Assembly (NCBI GenBank): GCA_910589415.1
Contig: OU342634.1
Coordinates: forward strand, 41,284,723-41,348,722
DNA length: 64,000 nt
From: Malachius bipustulatus
Taxonomy: Eukaryota; Arthropoda; Insecta; Coleoptera; Melyridae
Direction of reading: 5' to 3'
In this document: one piece after another, positions 47,400 through 59,879 of the stretch
Position numbering within the stretch: the stretch's first letter is position 1
Layout of the letters: every line of letters starts with the position of its first letter
The notes under the pieces: model-generated
What the model was told of the DNA's origin: nothing
The model's database searches: none
Seen by the model: the letters and a program-made list of their open reading frames with translations, nothing else
Made by a program: the position numbers and the translations under genes

Positions 47400-50300
47400 T
47401 TATTTCACAGATTTTTGTTCTGGAGACTTAGCGGAAGGGAACCATCTTTTCTTAACGTAATAAATAACTAAGCTTATGACGACAACGATAGCAAAACAGC
47501 TGATTATAGCTGTTGATACCGCACTAATTCTTTTATATCCTGGAATGGATACGAGGGTCGATTCGCTTGTAGAGTGTTGATTGTCTGTTGATACCGCCAG
47601 CACAAGGACTTCATAATTGTGGCCTTCAGATAGATGTGTTACTGAAAAGTAACACATAAATAAATCGATAGGTGTACAAACATAGGTAAATATATAAATT
47701 AATAATGTTAGAGCTAGTATAGGTAGCTAATGGCGAATACATTATTTATTATTATAAAATATTTACAAGCACATATTATGAAGGACATAACTGAATATTG
47801 AGAAGGTAATGAACATGGAGCGATATAGAAATAGAAAAACATTCCTACTCTGGAACAAAATTCAAACAACGTTTATCAAATATAGCTTATCAACCAGGAA
47901 TCATGTAGCGGCCGATAGCTCACTGGGTTAGAAAAGCAGTCTACTAATCCGTTGGCGCTGTCACCGCTTGGGTTCGAATCCCACTCATGCATTGGGTGTT
48001 GTGTTTCGTCTATAAAACTATTTATACAGGGTGTCCGGAAATTATGAGCAAAAAATTAAGGGGGTGATTCTTCTTGATGAAATATTGCCAAACGTATCTA
48101 CAGGGTGCACCATGTATCCTTCTCTATATTGCTATCTCCTGAACGCTAAGAGATACAGGGTCGGTTAAATTAGAGAAAAGATGCGCAGTTTTGTGGCCAT
48201 CTCGAATTCGTCAAAACATGCAAGATATCTGTGACTGTTCCTGAAATATCCTGAAAAAACTGAAAAATATAAATTTCTTATTTTCGTCATATCTTTTTTA
48301 TTATTGGAAATTAATAAATAATTTTTTGTAGGCTTACATAAGCCGTTAAGAGCTATCCATCTGACATTTCAAAAATTTTCAAGGCCTACTAGATCCAAGA
48401 GTTTTCACAGTCAACTTTCGTTTTTCTTATGGCCGCCATATTGTTTTTTATGTCGTTCGATATGAAAAAAATAATGGAAACCAAAAATTAATTAACTTCA
48501 AAAAAATTTTTTTTTTTATTCTTATTCTTCTTTTTTCAAAGAAAAACAAAAAAAAATGGTCGAAAAACATCAACATTTGTAAAATACGCCGAAATAGTGC
48601 TTGCCTTATGGTTTTTTAATTTATCTATGAAATTCGGTCTAAAAAGTTGTCTTTTTTTGAAGAAAAAAGAAGAACAAAAAATGTTTTAATTTAATTTTTC
48701 AAGCTTAACAATTTTTAGTTTTTATGATTTTTTTTATACCGAACAACATAAAAAAACAATATGGTGGCCATAAGAAAAACGAAAGTTGACTATGAAAATC
48801 CTGGGATCTAGTCGGCTTTGAAAATTTTCGAAATGTCAGATGGGTAGCTCTTGACGACTTATGTAAGCCCTCTAAAAATTATTCATTAGTCTCCAATAAT
48901 AAAAAAGATATGGAAAAAATAAGAAATTTCGATTTTTCAGTTTTTTCAGGATATTTCAGGAACGGTCACAGATATCTTGTATGTCTCGACGGAATTGAGA
49001 TGGCCACAAAATTGCGCTCCTTTGGACTTGTTTAACCGACCCTGTATCTGTAAGCGTTAGGAGATAGCAATATAGAGAAGGATACATGGTGCACCCTGTA
49101 TAGTTTTTTTTCGAAAACTCAAAAAGAAGAAAGTTATAAGCCTCCAAAGTTGATTTTTTTAAATCAATATTTTTTTATAACTTTTTTTCTAGTGTACGGA
49201 TTTTCTTAAAATTTGACACACTTGCCACTGATGTTGCTTTACATCCTTGGTCCAAATTAGACTTGAATCCCTTGAAATCAAGAGGCCTTATGTGCCCTTG
49301 ACCTTCAAAAAAGCCTATAACTTTTTTCGTAATATTTTTTTCTGAGTTTTGAAGACGCACAATTGAAGAACATGAAGAAATATTCGGAAAAGGTCCTCTT
49401 TGTCTATCACGATAAAATGACCTGTTTCCGAGTAAAACTGTTTTAAAAATTTGCTTGCACTAAAATTGATCACCATAAACTATGATCATTCTACAACAAT
49501 ACCAAAGCATGCTTTGAAAACAGCTGCAGGGTTGCCAAGAAAACAAGACGTTTGCTTTGGATTTCATTTTGACAGCAATTTATTTTTTTTTTATCAAAAT
49601 TATTTTATTATTTTATAAAAAAAAAAAATGATTAGTTTTTTTTCCATTTTCAAAAAAAAAATCATTTCCAAGTCTATTTATATACGAATGTCTCTGTTTT
49701 GTACATAACTAGGCAACCCTGCAGCTGTTTCCAAAGCATGCTTTGGTGTTGTTGCAAAATGATCATAATTTATGGTGATCAATTTTAGTGCAAGCAAATT
49801 TTTAAAACAGTTTTCCTCGGAAACGGGTCATTTTATCGTGATAGACAAAGAAGACCTTTTCCGAAGATTTCTTTATGTTCTTCAATTGTGCGTCTTCAAA
49901 ACTCAGAAAAAAATATTACGAAAAAAGTTATAGGCCTTTTTTGAAGGTCAAGGGCAGTTAAGGCCTTTTGATTTCGAAGGATTCAAGTCTAATTTGGACC
50001 AAGGATGTAAAGCAACATCAGTGGCAAATGTGTCAAATTTTAAGAAAATCCGTGCACTAGAAAAAAAGTTATAAAAAAATATTGATTTAAAAAAATCAAC
50101 TTTGGAGGCTTATAACTTTCTTCTTTTTGAGTTTTCGAAAAAAAACTATAGATACTTTTGGCAATATTTCATCAAGAAGAATCACCCCCTTAATTTTTTG
50201 CTCATATTTTCCGGACACCCTGTATATTTAAAAAATTTGTCCAGATTATTATATAAAGCAAGAAAAAACTGAGTACACGAAAACAACAAAGGATTTGTTA

Positions 50301-53300
50301 AATTCTTACTTAAGTAGGTGTTATTGAAGGCCTCAGCAGAACCCAGAAGATCGTTGTCAGGCAAACGCATCCATCTTACGATATATTTTTGAAGAGATTC
50401 CGTTCCATATTCTGGAGGATCCCAGGTCACTAAATATCCCAGATCTGTGTGATGGACAGTGACGTTCCTTGGTTCACCTACTGGTAACATATACTCATAG
50501 CTTGGTCTGTTGCTACCTCCATCAAGATTTTTCGTGAAAATTCTAACAGATTTACTGAATATACCGTCGTTGTTTTCATCTTTACACATCACCATTAACT
50601 CATACTCGGTATCTGAAAATATGAAATCAATTATTGACCAAAATGACCGTATTGTTTAAAAAAAATAAGCCTCTTGACCAGGAAAACCTAACTGTACTCT
50701 ACAGGTCACTGTGAAGTAAATAAAGGTATAATAATATAACGTACCTGGTTTAAGGTTGGTAACGGTACCTTCCAAAACGCCTCCACTGGCTACCCTAAAG
50801 GAGCTCCATTGATCTTGGTCCACCTGTTTGTACCAAACGCTATATTCAAGCCCCTGGCGCTGCCGACCAGACTCCCAAGTAAGACGCACTGTGGTGGGGG
50901 TGGATATAGCTGTCAAGTTGTGGGGTGCACTAGAGGGTACACTCTCCACCAAAACCTCAGCCTCGGCGGTTATGGTAGCTGCCTGATTGGTGGCCGAACA
51001 TTGATACAGTCCTCGGTCGGAAGGGAGCACGTTAATGATGGTTAGATTGCCGTCTTTGATTGAGTAACGCCCCACCGGTAAAGCCGCGCCATCTCGCTGA
51101 AACCAAGTTTATGTGTCATAAAATTGACGTCGAAATCGATCGAAACCTAAAAAGTGATCTTATGATCAATGATTGCAAAAAAAACTTTTTAAATATTGAT
51201 TTAAGAGTCTGCAGTAATGTCTAGCATCGGAACTGGACAAATTATTGGATGCTGAAGACTGGAAGTCTTCAAACTTAGTGCTGATTTTAACCATTGGAAT
51301 AACTTAGATGTTAAAAAAACTTACCCTGTACCAAATAATTACAGGTCTGTGTCCGTTTTCACCATCTCTGGCATCACATGGAATTTCTAATGTTTCTCCC
51401 ACTTTTTTTAAATACAGGTGATGTGGGGTTACCACAAATACAGGTGGTCTTTGAACTATAACGCGCATCGGCGGAGATGGTCCTAAGGTTCCCAAGGAAT
51501 TGTAGGGGGTGCATGTATAGATTCCGTTGTGGTTTTCATTCACAGAACTGCATTAACACAAGATTAATAATTAAAGTAAAATAAATACATATATTATTAT
51601 GTATTAATCGGTAACCTACCTGATGTATAGACTTCCATTACGTCGTAAGAAAACTCCATGGATGTTATATGGATCGAATAGAAAACCATCTTTTTCCCAT
51701 CGAAGATCTGTCAGTGGAGGATTCGATCGAAAGTGGCAATCTAAAATGGCTGGTCTTCCATATGGCAAGTGAATCTCTGGAGGAGCAAATAATACTTTTG
51801 CTTTATCTAAGAACAGAAATCGAAGGTGAGAGTTTCCTAGATCTGAATTATTGTGCAAGAAAGGTTTTTTTTAAATCGGAGATCATAAGCACTAATACTA
51901 AACAGAATACAGAGGAAGAATTTGAAATACTTGATGATGAAAAGTGTTAGGGTAACAGAAATCATCAGCAGTAAAGGTAAATTACCAGGTAGAGGGAAGT
52001 ATTTTGCAGCAACAAATTAGGCTTTAATTTCCACAGAAAAATACTCACACTGCACATTCAAGTAGGCTTTAGCACTTTGACTATCTTCACCGTCGCTAAC
52101 TTTACATTCATATTCTCCATAATCATCCATATCAGTAGGTCTAATTACCAAAGAACCCTCATCGGTTATCCAAGATCTCTTTAATAGCTCATCTAACTGA
52201 CTAAGCTCTATACCGTCCTTGTACCATTCTGGTTTGTTTTCTGGGTTTTTCGTCAAACAGACCATTTGGGCTTCTTCTCCTTCTTCTACTGTTTGGTTCA
52301 CTGGTGGTATAGCCAAGAGATGTGCTCCTGGAAATTAAACAATTCATTTAAAAGCACTCAAATTATTGACATAGATATTAGTTTACCATCAACTGTGAGG
52401 TGGTACCAAGTACCATTATTCCTGAAATTGGGTGTTCTGTTGGGAAAGAGAATTTTACATTGATAAAGTCCACCATCTGATTCTCTAATCGCTGTTAGGT
52501 TTATGGATGCTGCACCATATCTATCAGTTTGGTCATCGATTAGTTCTATCCTGCCTAAATATGGCTCTACAGCAGTATTAGTTCCTTCGTAAGATGAAAA
52601 TATTGTTTCACCCTTTAAAAATATATGAATATTATTATACAGGGTGATTCATGAGTAATTCGACATGGGTAAAGGCCAGGCAGAAGATCGAAGCAAGTCT
52701 ATATTGGTGACAAAAAAAATTCTCAAAAATTATGAAGATAAGTTTGAGCTTAAATTTTGAAGATAAAGTCCAACAAAATTCATGCAGCAGGAACACTACT
52801 CTATCGGGGCTCTTTGAAGGAGGGGTTCTTCTTCTTCGAGTGCCTATTCGTTTCGAATATTAGCGACCATTTGATGACCCGATTGACCGCTAGCTTAACC
52901 AAACTACTTAACCAGAATTGTGGCTTTTTGTCGTATTGATAATCCTGTATGTACTTGAAAAGCAATTCTTTCCATTTCTTCACCATATACTATTTGGCAC
53001 TGCCCAAATAAGTGAAAGTCATCAGTTTGAAATAATTTAATCAAAAAATCAAAAGGGATTCACCGTAGATTTCGGATTAAATTAACATTATACAACATGA
53101 TTCAGGAGTATCATGCACAAATTGAAAGACTCTTAATACGAATTTTCTTTAAACAAGATTGATTGACAAGCTTCACAAAAACAGATCAACCTAAGAACTT
53201 GTACCTGCCTTAACTTCAATTTTAAATTTTGCGGTACAAATTCTTTCTAATGTTCCTCAAAATTCATTTGACATCCTTTCAAAAGCTGAGGTACTGCGAA

Positions 53301-55321
53301 TTTATGGGATAGCCTAATGCCAGAATTTTAAATGTAGGAAATAGGGCCGTAATTGAAGAAAAATTGAGCGCATTTTTTATAGAAAAGCAGATTTTTAAAT
53401 CAACTTTGGGAAAAACATCGTCATATTCGGAGAATGATAATTGGTGGCCATGGTATACTCAAAGATGAATAAATAGAAACGCAATTGTAGGTCAATGGGT
53501 ATAAAAATTTTACTGTTAAAAGTCTGTCTACCGGTTTCGGGCAAGGTCACCCATCATCAGGACAGCTGAAAGTAAGTTGAGGTAGATGGGAGCGAGAAAA
53601 AAAGTGAGACACTCACATCCTATGTGAGTGTCCCGCTTTGGGAAGGACCAGATTACAAACCTTCGGAGATACTTTCTCACACCGAAAGACCTGGATTCCT
53701 GGCTTCCTGAAAAAGGCTGACCTAATGAGGTTAATGTAGCATGATTAGATATGAGACACAATAATAGACTTTTGGTCGCAGTGGAAATGTCACGATGGCC
53801 CACTCACGGGGAATCTAAATCTAATCTACAGTCCGGATTTTAGTACTGGCGGTATGGACATTTTCCCTTTGTTAATGCGGAAACATACATATATCTCGCT
53901 ACATTTTTGCAGACGCTTCAAGACTCCTCTTAGCGCCCAAAATATACAGAAGTCTACAATTTTTGCGTCACGGGGAGGGGCGGCGAAGGGGGATGGGGGT
54001 AAAAATTTCAAAATTTGCTTTCTAATTTTCTCGGCATCTATTACTAATAGCTACAACAAAAGTAATTATACAAGCGTAGATGGCGCTTCGAGCACTAGTA
54101 AGTTTATTTGTTAGAACTTTTGCCGTAACTGCAATGGCTAGCGATTGAGGGGCTGGGTAAACTTTTCTTAAGCAATAATTTTATTTTATTGAATTGACCA
54201 TCTAGAATTTTTTTACTATCTTAAGCATCCTGTGATAATTTGTCGCTTTCAAAGTTAGTCAAGATTAATGAAATATTGAGAAAAAACATGTAGAACATAA
54301 GAATTCTAACTTTCAGATGCTTTTGTCTGCCGTGAAGTAATACTCTTTGACAAAGGGGGATTAAAGCCTCAGGTAGATCCCAGCGGTTCAACGGTTCAAT
54401 GGGGACCTCTTGTGGTGGTGTGCAAAAGAGTCCACATGAAATGAATATTGTATTTTAATGTGTGACAAATGTCTACGTATATTCAAGTCTAAAAAAATAC
54501 AACATAAACTGAATAAAATTAATATAGCGGCATTGCATTCTTGCTATTTATAGAATGCAGATATTTACCAATTTACAATATCCATAACAATTCTAGTTTT
54601 CGAATTCACAGTTCTTATAATCCATGAAGAAATAATAAAAACTGAGCAGAATGGTTAAAAATAGTAAATCGCGTTGTAAATGGTTAGTTTAATAAAACAA
54701 ATTTTGCTCCAAAAAAAGTTTTACCCGCCCCCAATTCCACTAATAGTGCTCAACAGTTTAATAGTGTCTACGCTGGCATATACAAACGCAAAAATTTTAC
54801 ACTTTAGTGCATTTGGGGGACTGAGGGTGGCCTAAAAGCGTATGCAAAAATGCCCAGAGGTAGAGTATATTATGTTACCAGTTCAAACTTCCTATCGCCT
54901 GTACGATTTCGTTTCTTTACAAAACAGCTCTTTTTTATTTATATAAGTGCTTTTATTAAAATTTCCACAAAATTGTTTATAAAATATAAAATCAATAAGG
55001 CTCTTACTATTTATAATAAATAAAGATTATTGTGCATGATCTTAAAATTCCTATAGAACTGACATTGGCTACAACAATAATTTCAAGCTGGAGGTTCTAT
55101 TTTTTTTATAAGAAAGTCTTCATACTTACTCCTTTATTCCAATTGACCATGTAAGCAATTTCAACACTTTGCGGAAATTCAACATCACAGTTAAGGACAA
55201 TGTATCCTCCCACGGAGGCCGACACATAGATGAGTTTTTGCTCGTCATAAAAATCATAACACTGCACTGCGCATGCTATTATGAACCCCAAAATCAGCGA
55301 ATTCAAAAACTTGTAATGCAT
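47400..55321 (-). CDS. bdl: Borderline-like Ig/FN3 adhesion receptor, eight exons, complete
   Basis: Coding exons (minus) are 55321-55130, 52612-52387, 52327-52049, 51806-51620, 51547-51325, 51096-50745, 50612-50310 and 47641-47400, totalling 2004 nt (667 aa plus stop). All introns are GT/AG with matching phases (0, 1, 1, 2, 0, 1, 1). The signal peptide (residues 1 to about 21) starts MHYKFLNSL. Four Ig domains follow; their C-terminal cysteines lie in GGLYQC (C116), YGEYEC, NGIYTC and RGLYQC (C402). Two FN3 domains come next (from about 416 and 508), then one transmembrane helix (about 626-649) and an 18-residue basic tail. The order, the NGTWYHLTVDG end of Ig1 and the short tail fit the insect IGSF9 family, nearer Borderline than the long-tailed Turtle. 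In Drosophila these act at the cell surface in axon tiling and glial organisation. The ATG at 55321 is chosen because it opens directly on the signal peptide. Family is secure; the bdl versus tutl choice is less so. Confidence 0.85.
47908..48024 (+). mobile_element. tRNA-derived SINE in intron 7 of the Ig/FN3 gene
   Basis: The head GCGGCCGATAGCTCACTGGG is an A-box region and GGGTTCGAATCCCACTCATG is a perfect B box, at tRNA spacing. The following GCATTGGGTGTTGTGTTTCG is a body unlike tRNA. The 3' part is interrupted by foldback J. Confidence 0.85.
48027..50222. mobile_element. Foldback element J, 2.2 kb including a nested element
   Basis: Ends are CAGGGTGTCCGGAAATTATG and its mirror ATATTTTCCGGACACCCTG, TA-flanked. 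The arms mirror each other through GGGGGTGATTCTTCTTGATG, GAAAGTTATAAGCCTCCAAA, GCCACTGATGTTGCTTTACA and AAACAGCTGCAGGGTTGCC. Without the nested A3 copy it is about 1.2 kb, almost wholly palindromic. It lies in intron 7 and contains no coding sequence. Confidence 0.9.
48099..49100. mobile_element. Family A foldback element, copy A3, nested in J
   Basis: Ends TACAGGGTGCACCATGTATC and GATACATGGTGCACCCTGTA, about 1 kb, arms mirrored. The other arm of J carries the same sequence uninterrupted (GTATC TA TAGTTTTT near 50140-50155, read inverted), which defines a TA target duplication. Confidence 0.9.
52613..53523. other. Intron 1 of the Ig/FN3 gene, repeat debris
   Basis: A CAGGGTGATTCATGAG repeat end is at about 52639. 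The rest is unassigned, and no exon with Ig features is seen. Confidence 0.4.
53524..53565 (-). ncRNA. Hammerhead ribozyme, all core residues present
   Basis: Read on the minus strand: stem I CTGTC (53565-53561) pairs with GACAG (53528-53524). The core CTGATGA (53560-53554) is complete. Stem II is the hairpin TGGGT...TTGCCC (53553-53539). GAAA is at 53538-53535. A loopless ACCGGT forms stem III, followed by cleavage triplet GTA with the cut after position 53529. Every conserved core residue is there. A palindromic stem III of this kind is known from the minimal type I ribozymes of Penelope-like elements, which are thought to work as dimers. It lies in intron 1, in the same orientation as the Ig/FN3 gene, so it would be present in the pre-mRNA. 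Confidence 0.8.
53600..53760 (+). pseudogene. LINE RNase H-tail relic
   Basis: The plus strand reads CPALGRTRLQTFGDTFSHRK then TWIPGFLKKADLMRLM and a stop, the extreme C-terminus of a Jockey-group element. It is related to the relic at 4180-4620 (PALGRTR). It lies beside the hammerhead but on the opposite strand. Confidence 0.65.
53761..55129. other. Intron 1 of the Ig/FN3 gene, nothing further recognised
   Basis: AT-rich sequence with a GC-richer patch at 53960-54000. No supported feature. Confidence 0.4.
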
Positions 55322-58300
55322 TTTCACCTCGCGCCCATACAAATCGGACTATTTACTATTATTTTAGGAGCATTGGAAGCGGCCAAGAGCTGTCAAATCA
55401 GATGTAATGAGCGCGAGTTATTGAATTAGGCCCTACACATTGCGGCAGGATTGTAATAAGCAATTGTTGGTAATGCGACATCCGCGTCCGAGCTCTGCTC
55501 TATGAGCTCATTACATCATGGATGCTGGCTTGGAAATGCTTTTTCATTTTCTTCAATCAGTTTGATTGTTATCATTATTTGATTATTTATTTTGATTTGA
55601 TTGCTTCAATTATTGCTTCATAAAATATTACCTATTATCTGCTGTTAATCCAAAATTATTCTTTGTTAATACTAGCCACCTTTTGGTATAGGTAGGTACC
55701 TACTTCAAATACGTTTTTAAAATAGATTCACACAGCAAGCATCATTATTAATTTATACTAAAAAAATATTAGATAGTTTAAGTGCTGCTTGAAATTAGCA
55801 TCACTAAACAGGTTACTACAATTTCACAGTAATAAAAGAATGTATTAGTTTTGACCTTCTTCTCCACACACCTACTTAAAAAACTTTTTTTTTCAAGCTT
55901 ATTTCAATTTTCTTCAAAATATTTTAAAACCTAAGAGAGCCATGACCGTTTGATGAACGTTTTCTTGTCAGGTGAGTTACAGAATTCTCTATAATTTTCC
56001 CAATTTAAACGTTCGTATATCTTCTATAATAGCAATTAACCGAGATCCCAATACATGCAGCATCGATCTGGGACACACTTTTATAAAATAGTAAGTGAAA
56101 GCCTAATTTCAAACCAAATTGCGAGCTAGTTGGACTCCCATTGACAGTAAACTAAAATATACATTATTGTATGCAGGTAGGTTTATATAAAAGTTTGCTG
56201 CGATGTTAAATTAGCCAGTTGAGGGTTGTTGAAGTCAAAATTCTGACGTCACAACAGCCGCGATCGCTCATACCTTGTTGCTCAACGGTAGTTGAACGTT
56301 TAGAGACCATGATACTGTCTACTACTAAATTATGACGTCATAAACGATATCTCGAGACAAACAGATATCAAAGTGTCGTTTTTAAAGAAGCTCATGTGTA
56401 ATTTGCCAATGCCTTTAAAGTAAGTAATTTCTTGGTTTATCCAGCTGTAACTCGGATGTAGCTGCATATGTTAAATTTTGAAAATCTCAGTCGTTTATTA
56501 ATTCTAAACCTTCATCTTGCTACTTTAGACCCACTATGATGACAGTACGGACTAGAATTTCAATTACGCAATTAAAATTATACATACTTAAGGAATGCAA
56601 TTTGAAAATCACATGCAATTATTCGATATGATTTATGACATTGAGGAGAAATTTTCAAATTATAATAATAAACTAAGCGTGAGCAGTTTTTGGTAGTGGG
56701 TGGTCAATAATGATAAAAGTAATTGGCACAATTTAGTTTTTCCGTCCTCTGAGTGCATGATGCATATGCATTGTCTCTTGAAATGTTGCATAATCAAGTT
56801 TTATTTTATTTCACTGTAATTGCGTATTGAATTTTATGTAATCAAACAAACAATTATAGGAGTGGCAAAACTCTTTTATTATACCTACTGGTTAGGTAAA
56901 TTACCAGATTGTTAATACCCATAATAGTTTTATATTTCACTTGTTCTTCGTTCCTCTTCGATGCTTATACTAAACTTACATACGTGGAACTATTGTTGAA
57001 AGTATTTTAATGAGTTATTATAAGATAAAACATATAAATTTATTTAAAAATTCAACTTAAACCTAGCAGAAGGTTTCGGTAAGAAGAGTCTGGACGAGGT
57101 CCATCATTTCTTGGTCAGGGGAAAAATCAAAACAGTGGCGTAGAGTCGTGGATATCTGCCACCTTGAAATTTGTCCCCCTCCCCTCTTGTAAGGTTGTAG
57201 CCAAAACCGAATGTTAAAAATAATCGACATTTTTTTGGAAGGGTCGATATATTTAAATATTTTATACCTATTATTATCAGTGTCGTGCCGTGAACATTTA
57301 TGTTAGTTAATTAAAAATGAAGGTGACCATTAAATGCGGAGTTGGATGAAGATTTGCGACGTTTTTACGTATTAGGAAAATTTTTACTGAATAATTTATC
57401 AAAGATGTCGGTATTAGGGTCCAGTCGAAGGATTTGGGTAGTGAGGGTAAAATTTTTAGAAAAATTACCCAAAAAATGTTAATTTCAATGCTTTTTTTTA
57501 CAGCACACATTTCGATTTTCTACACTGAAGTAAAATCAGTTAATTTCAAAAAAAATTATTAGTGAAGGAAATATTGTTTCATTAAAAATGTTTTTGAGTA
57601 AGGCACAGATTGCTATATAAAATCGATCAACATGGCCATTAACTTTGCATTATGAATGTCGTTGCCTTTTTTCTTTATATTTTACATGCATTTCATATTT
57701 CATAGGTATTTTGCTATGCATATTTTGTTCCTTATATTTTTTTACATTTTAATAGGTTGGAGTGGAGGAATGAGGAACGCTATGGTGCCAATTTAATAGC
57801 GGGTTTATTTATCTTAGCGTGGAATTTGTCATTACTCGTAACCTACCATTGTCCAGTGGTTATTATCTAGCTGTCAGCCCAGTTGGTCTAAATGCATATA
57901 AATTGTAACAATTCATAACGAGTCATTGTTGTAGGTGTTGATATATTGCCTAATTAGTCATAACTAGGATTCACTGTATAGTTTATGTCAACAGAATTAT
58001 CAAAATAAATTAACCAAGTCGTTTTTGTGCAAGGTTGGCGACCTAATGAATTGAAATTTTTATATTTTTAGCTCAATTATTAGAAGCATTTTTACAGACA
58101 GGTATAGTTGATAATCATAGAGAATAAGTTTATATTGCGTTGAATTAGAGATTGAATGCATAAAATAAATTGTAAACAATAATATGTGAACAATACAAAT
58201 ATATGTATGTTCGTATTCAAAAATATATTTATTTGACTTGTTAACTTTTCTATTTTGATTTGAACTGGTTCAAAGTTCAGGCGAATCAGATCTAAGAACA

Positions 58301-58420
58301 GCTAGGTACAAAATTGACGAATTCAAATCTTAATCAAGATAATCTCTAATTCTCGCAGAAAGCTCTTTCAATATAATGTTACTTATCGTTATTAAGCCCT
58401 GTCGAGTTAGTCACAAAAAA
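55322..58420. other. Upstream flank of the Ig/FN3 gene
   Basis: About 3 kb without a supported gene or paired repeat. The promoter and any 5' untranslated exon of the Ig/FN3 gene should be here, but I cannot mark them. Confidence 0.4.
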
Positions 58421-58426
58421 GCTCTA

Positions 58427-58565
58427 CCGTGCAAAAACTACCGACATAAATTTTTATTGTTCTCACCTATTATAGGGGGGGGGGCACTAGCAGTCTAAAT
58501 TCAAAATCGCGACGTAATTCTTCCACGGCGTTAGCCGCCATCTTGCATTGTTGCAAATTTGATTC
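58427..58565. repeat. Outer inverted repeat, left arm
   Basis: Matches the reverse complement of 61168-61296, with TGCAAAAACTACCG, TAGCCGCCATCTTG and an A/T-rich block between. A poly-G run sits inside. The right arm abuts the MITE at the end of the LINE. Confidence 0.7.
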
Positions 58566-58587
58566 TCTACAACTATATATATATATA

Positions 58588-59661
58588 GCTTAACAATTTT
58601 TATCGTGCGACCAATATTTTTTGAATTACCAGAGAAAAAAGTGGGAAACAATAATTATTGTCGAATTATCTCGTTTATTATTAACTTTAGAACATAAATC
58701 AGAAATTTATAAGAATAAAGTTGTATAGAATTACCTTCAATTTTGATCTGCATGACTTTCTGTCAAGAACCAATACAGTATGCCTAATCCACGTTTTATC
58801 GCTTGCAAGCTTGTTGCGGTTTCTGCCGACTTCCCTATAAAATAAGTGTTTGAAGCTGGATTTAAAATTTTTGTCTTATGCAATTAATAAAATAATACAG
58901 GCGATGTGTTTTTCTCTTTGATTTCTTATAAATTTAAGACGGTCAAACCTTTTTCTCAAGGTGTTGCCGGAATTACTTGACTTTTTTTCCATGATGCCAT
59001 TAATCATGATGCCAAATCAACATCGTCGGTTTCGCAGATGTCCTTATATTAATTGCTGATGCTCGATTTTGATCGGGCAGGATTTTCGATGGTATACCTA
59101 TACCATCAACTTTGTCGTCATCAAGTACCTCGTGAAGGTCGACAACATTGTCACATGTCTTACCACTGCAGCTTTGGCATATAACTGATCATTTAGTACT
59201 GCCTTACGACACCCGCACATTTTGCCGTAATTCGTCTTGCATTTCAAAGAAATCGTTCTGAGTAACAATTGGGATGCGGGTTCTGTAGTGGTGGTTATGT
59301 GTTTAACCCGTGGGAAGTTTCTTACAACCCCATTCTGTGGCATTCATATCGTACTGCAGCCACATTTGCATGTATCCGGAAAACATGCTGACATGGTGAC
59401 ATGTAAACATGGTGACATCAGCGTCTCGTGTAAGTACGCTGGTCGCTGAGTCTCGTTTGGATTGCCATAGACTTAGAACCCGTGATATTGGTTCTGGGAA
59501 AAAAGTCGTAGAGACTAAGTTTGTAGTAAATGTAATTCTATACAACTTTATTCTCATACATTTAAACCCGAAAATTAATAGTAAACGAGATAGTTCGATA
59601 ATTATAATTTGCCTTTTTTCTCGTTTAATTAAAAAAAATATTGATTGCACCATAAAAATTG
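58588..59661. mobile_element. TIR element, 1.07 kb, with CXC-like coding relic
   Basis: Inverted ends of about 150 bp: AACAATTTTTATCGTGC at the left matches GCACCATAAAAATTGT at the right, and AATAAAGTTGTATAGAATTA returns inverted at 59525-59545. On the minus strand a frame at 59343-59098 reads LLRTISLKCKTNYGKMCGCR then KAVLNDQLYAKA. This resembles a tesmin/CXC cysteine-rich motif with some cysteines lost, as seen in uncharacterised insect transposon proteins. Decayed. Confidence 0.6.
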
Positions 59662-59664
59662 TAA

Positions 59665-59690
59665 AGTTTATTTATTTATTTATTTATTTC
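59665..59690. repeat. (TTTA)n microsatellite
   Basis: About six TTTA units. On the minus strand this is an AAATA tail, as found at the end of LINE insertions. Confidence 0.8.
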
Positions 59691-59879
59691 TAACAACTGT
59701 TCAACAGAATATTAATTCTAATTACAAAACAGGAAGAATCAAATTGAGGGCTATAAACTAAAGTAGACGTAAAGTTAAATAAACGGTAACCAAAATGACC
59801 TAGGTATTATATAAAGAGTAAGCAAAAATAGCGGCAAAGGAGCAGCACCAAATGTAGCAATATCAATTTATTTAATCCA

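Noticed and set aside
47908..47990. A functional tRNA gene at the perfect B box
   Set aside because: The acceptor stem does not close and an unrelated body follows, as in SINEs.
51669..51950. 93-codon plus-strand frame opposite the Ig/FN3 exons
   Set aside because: It is the shadow of exon 4 of the minus-strand gene.
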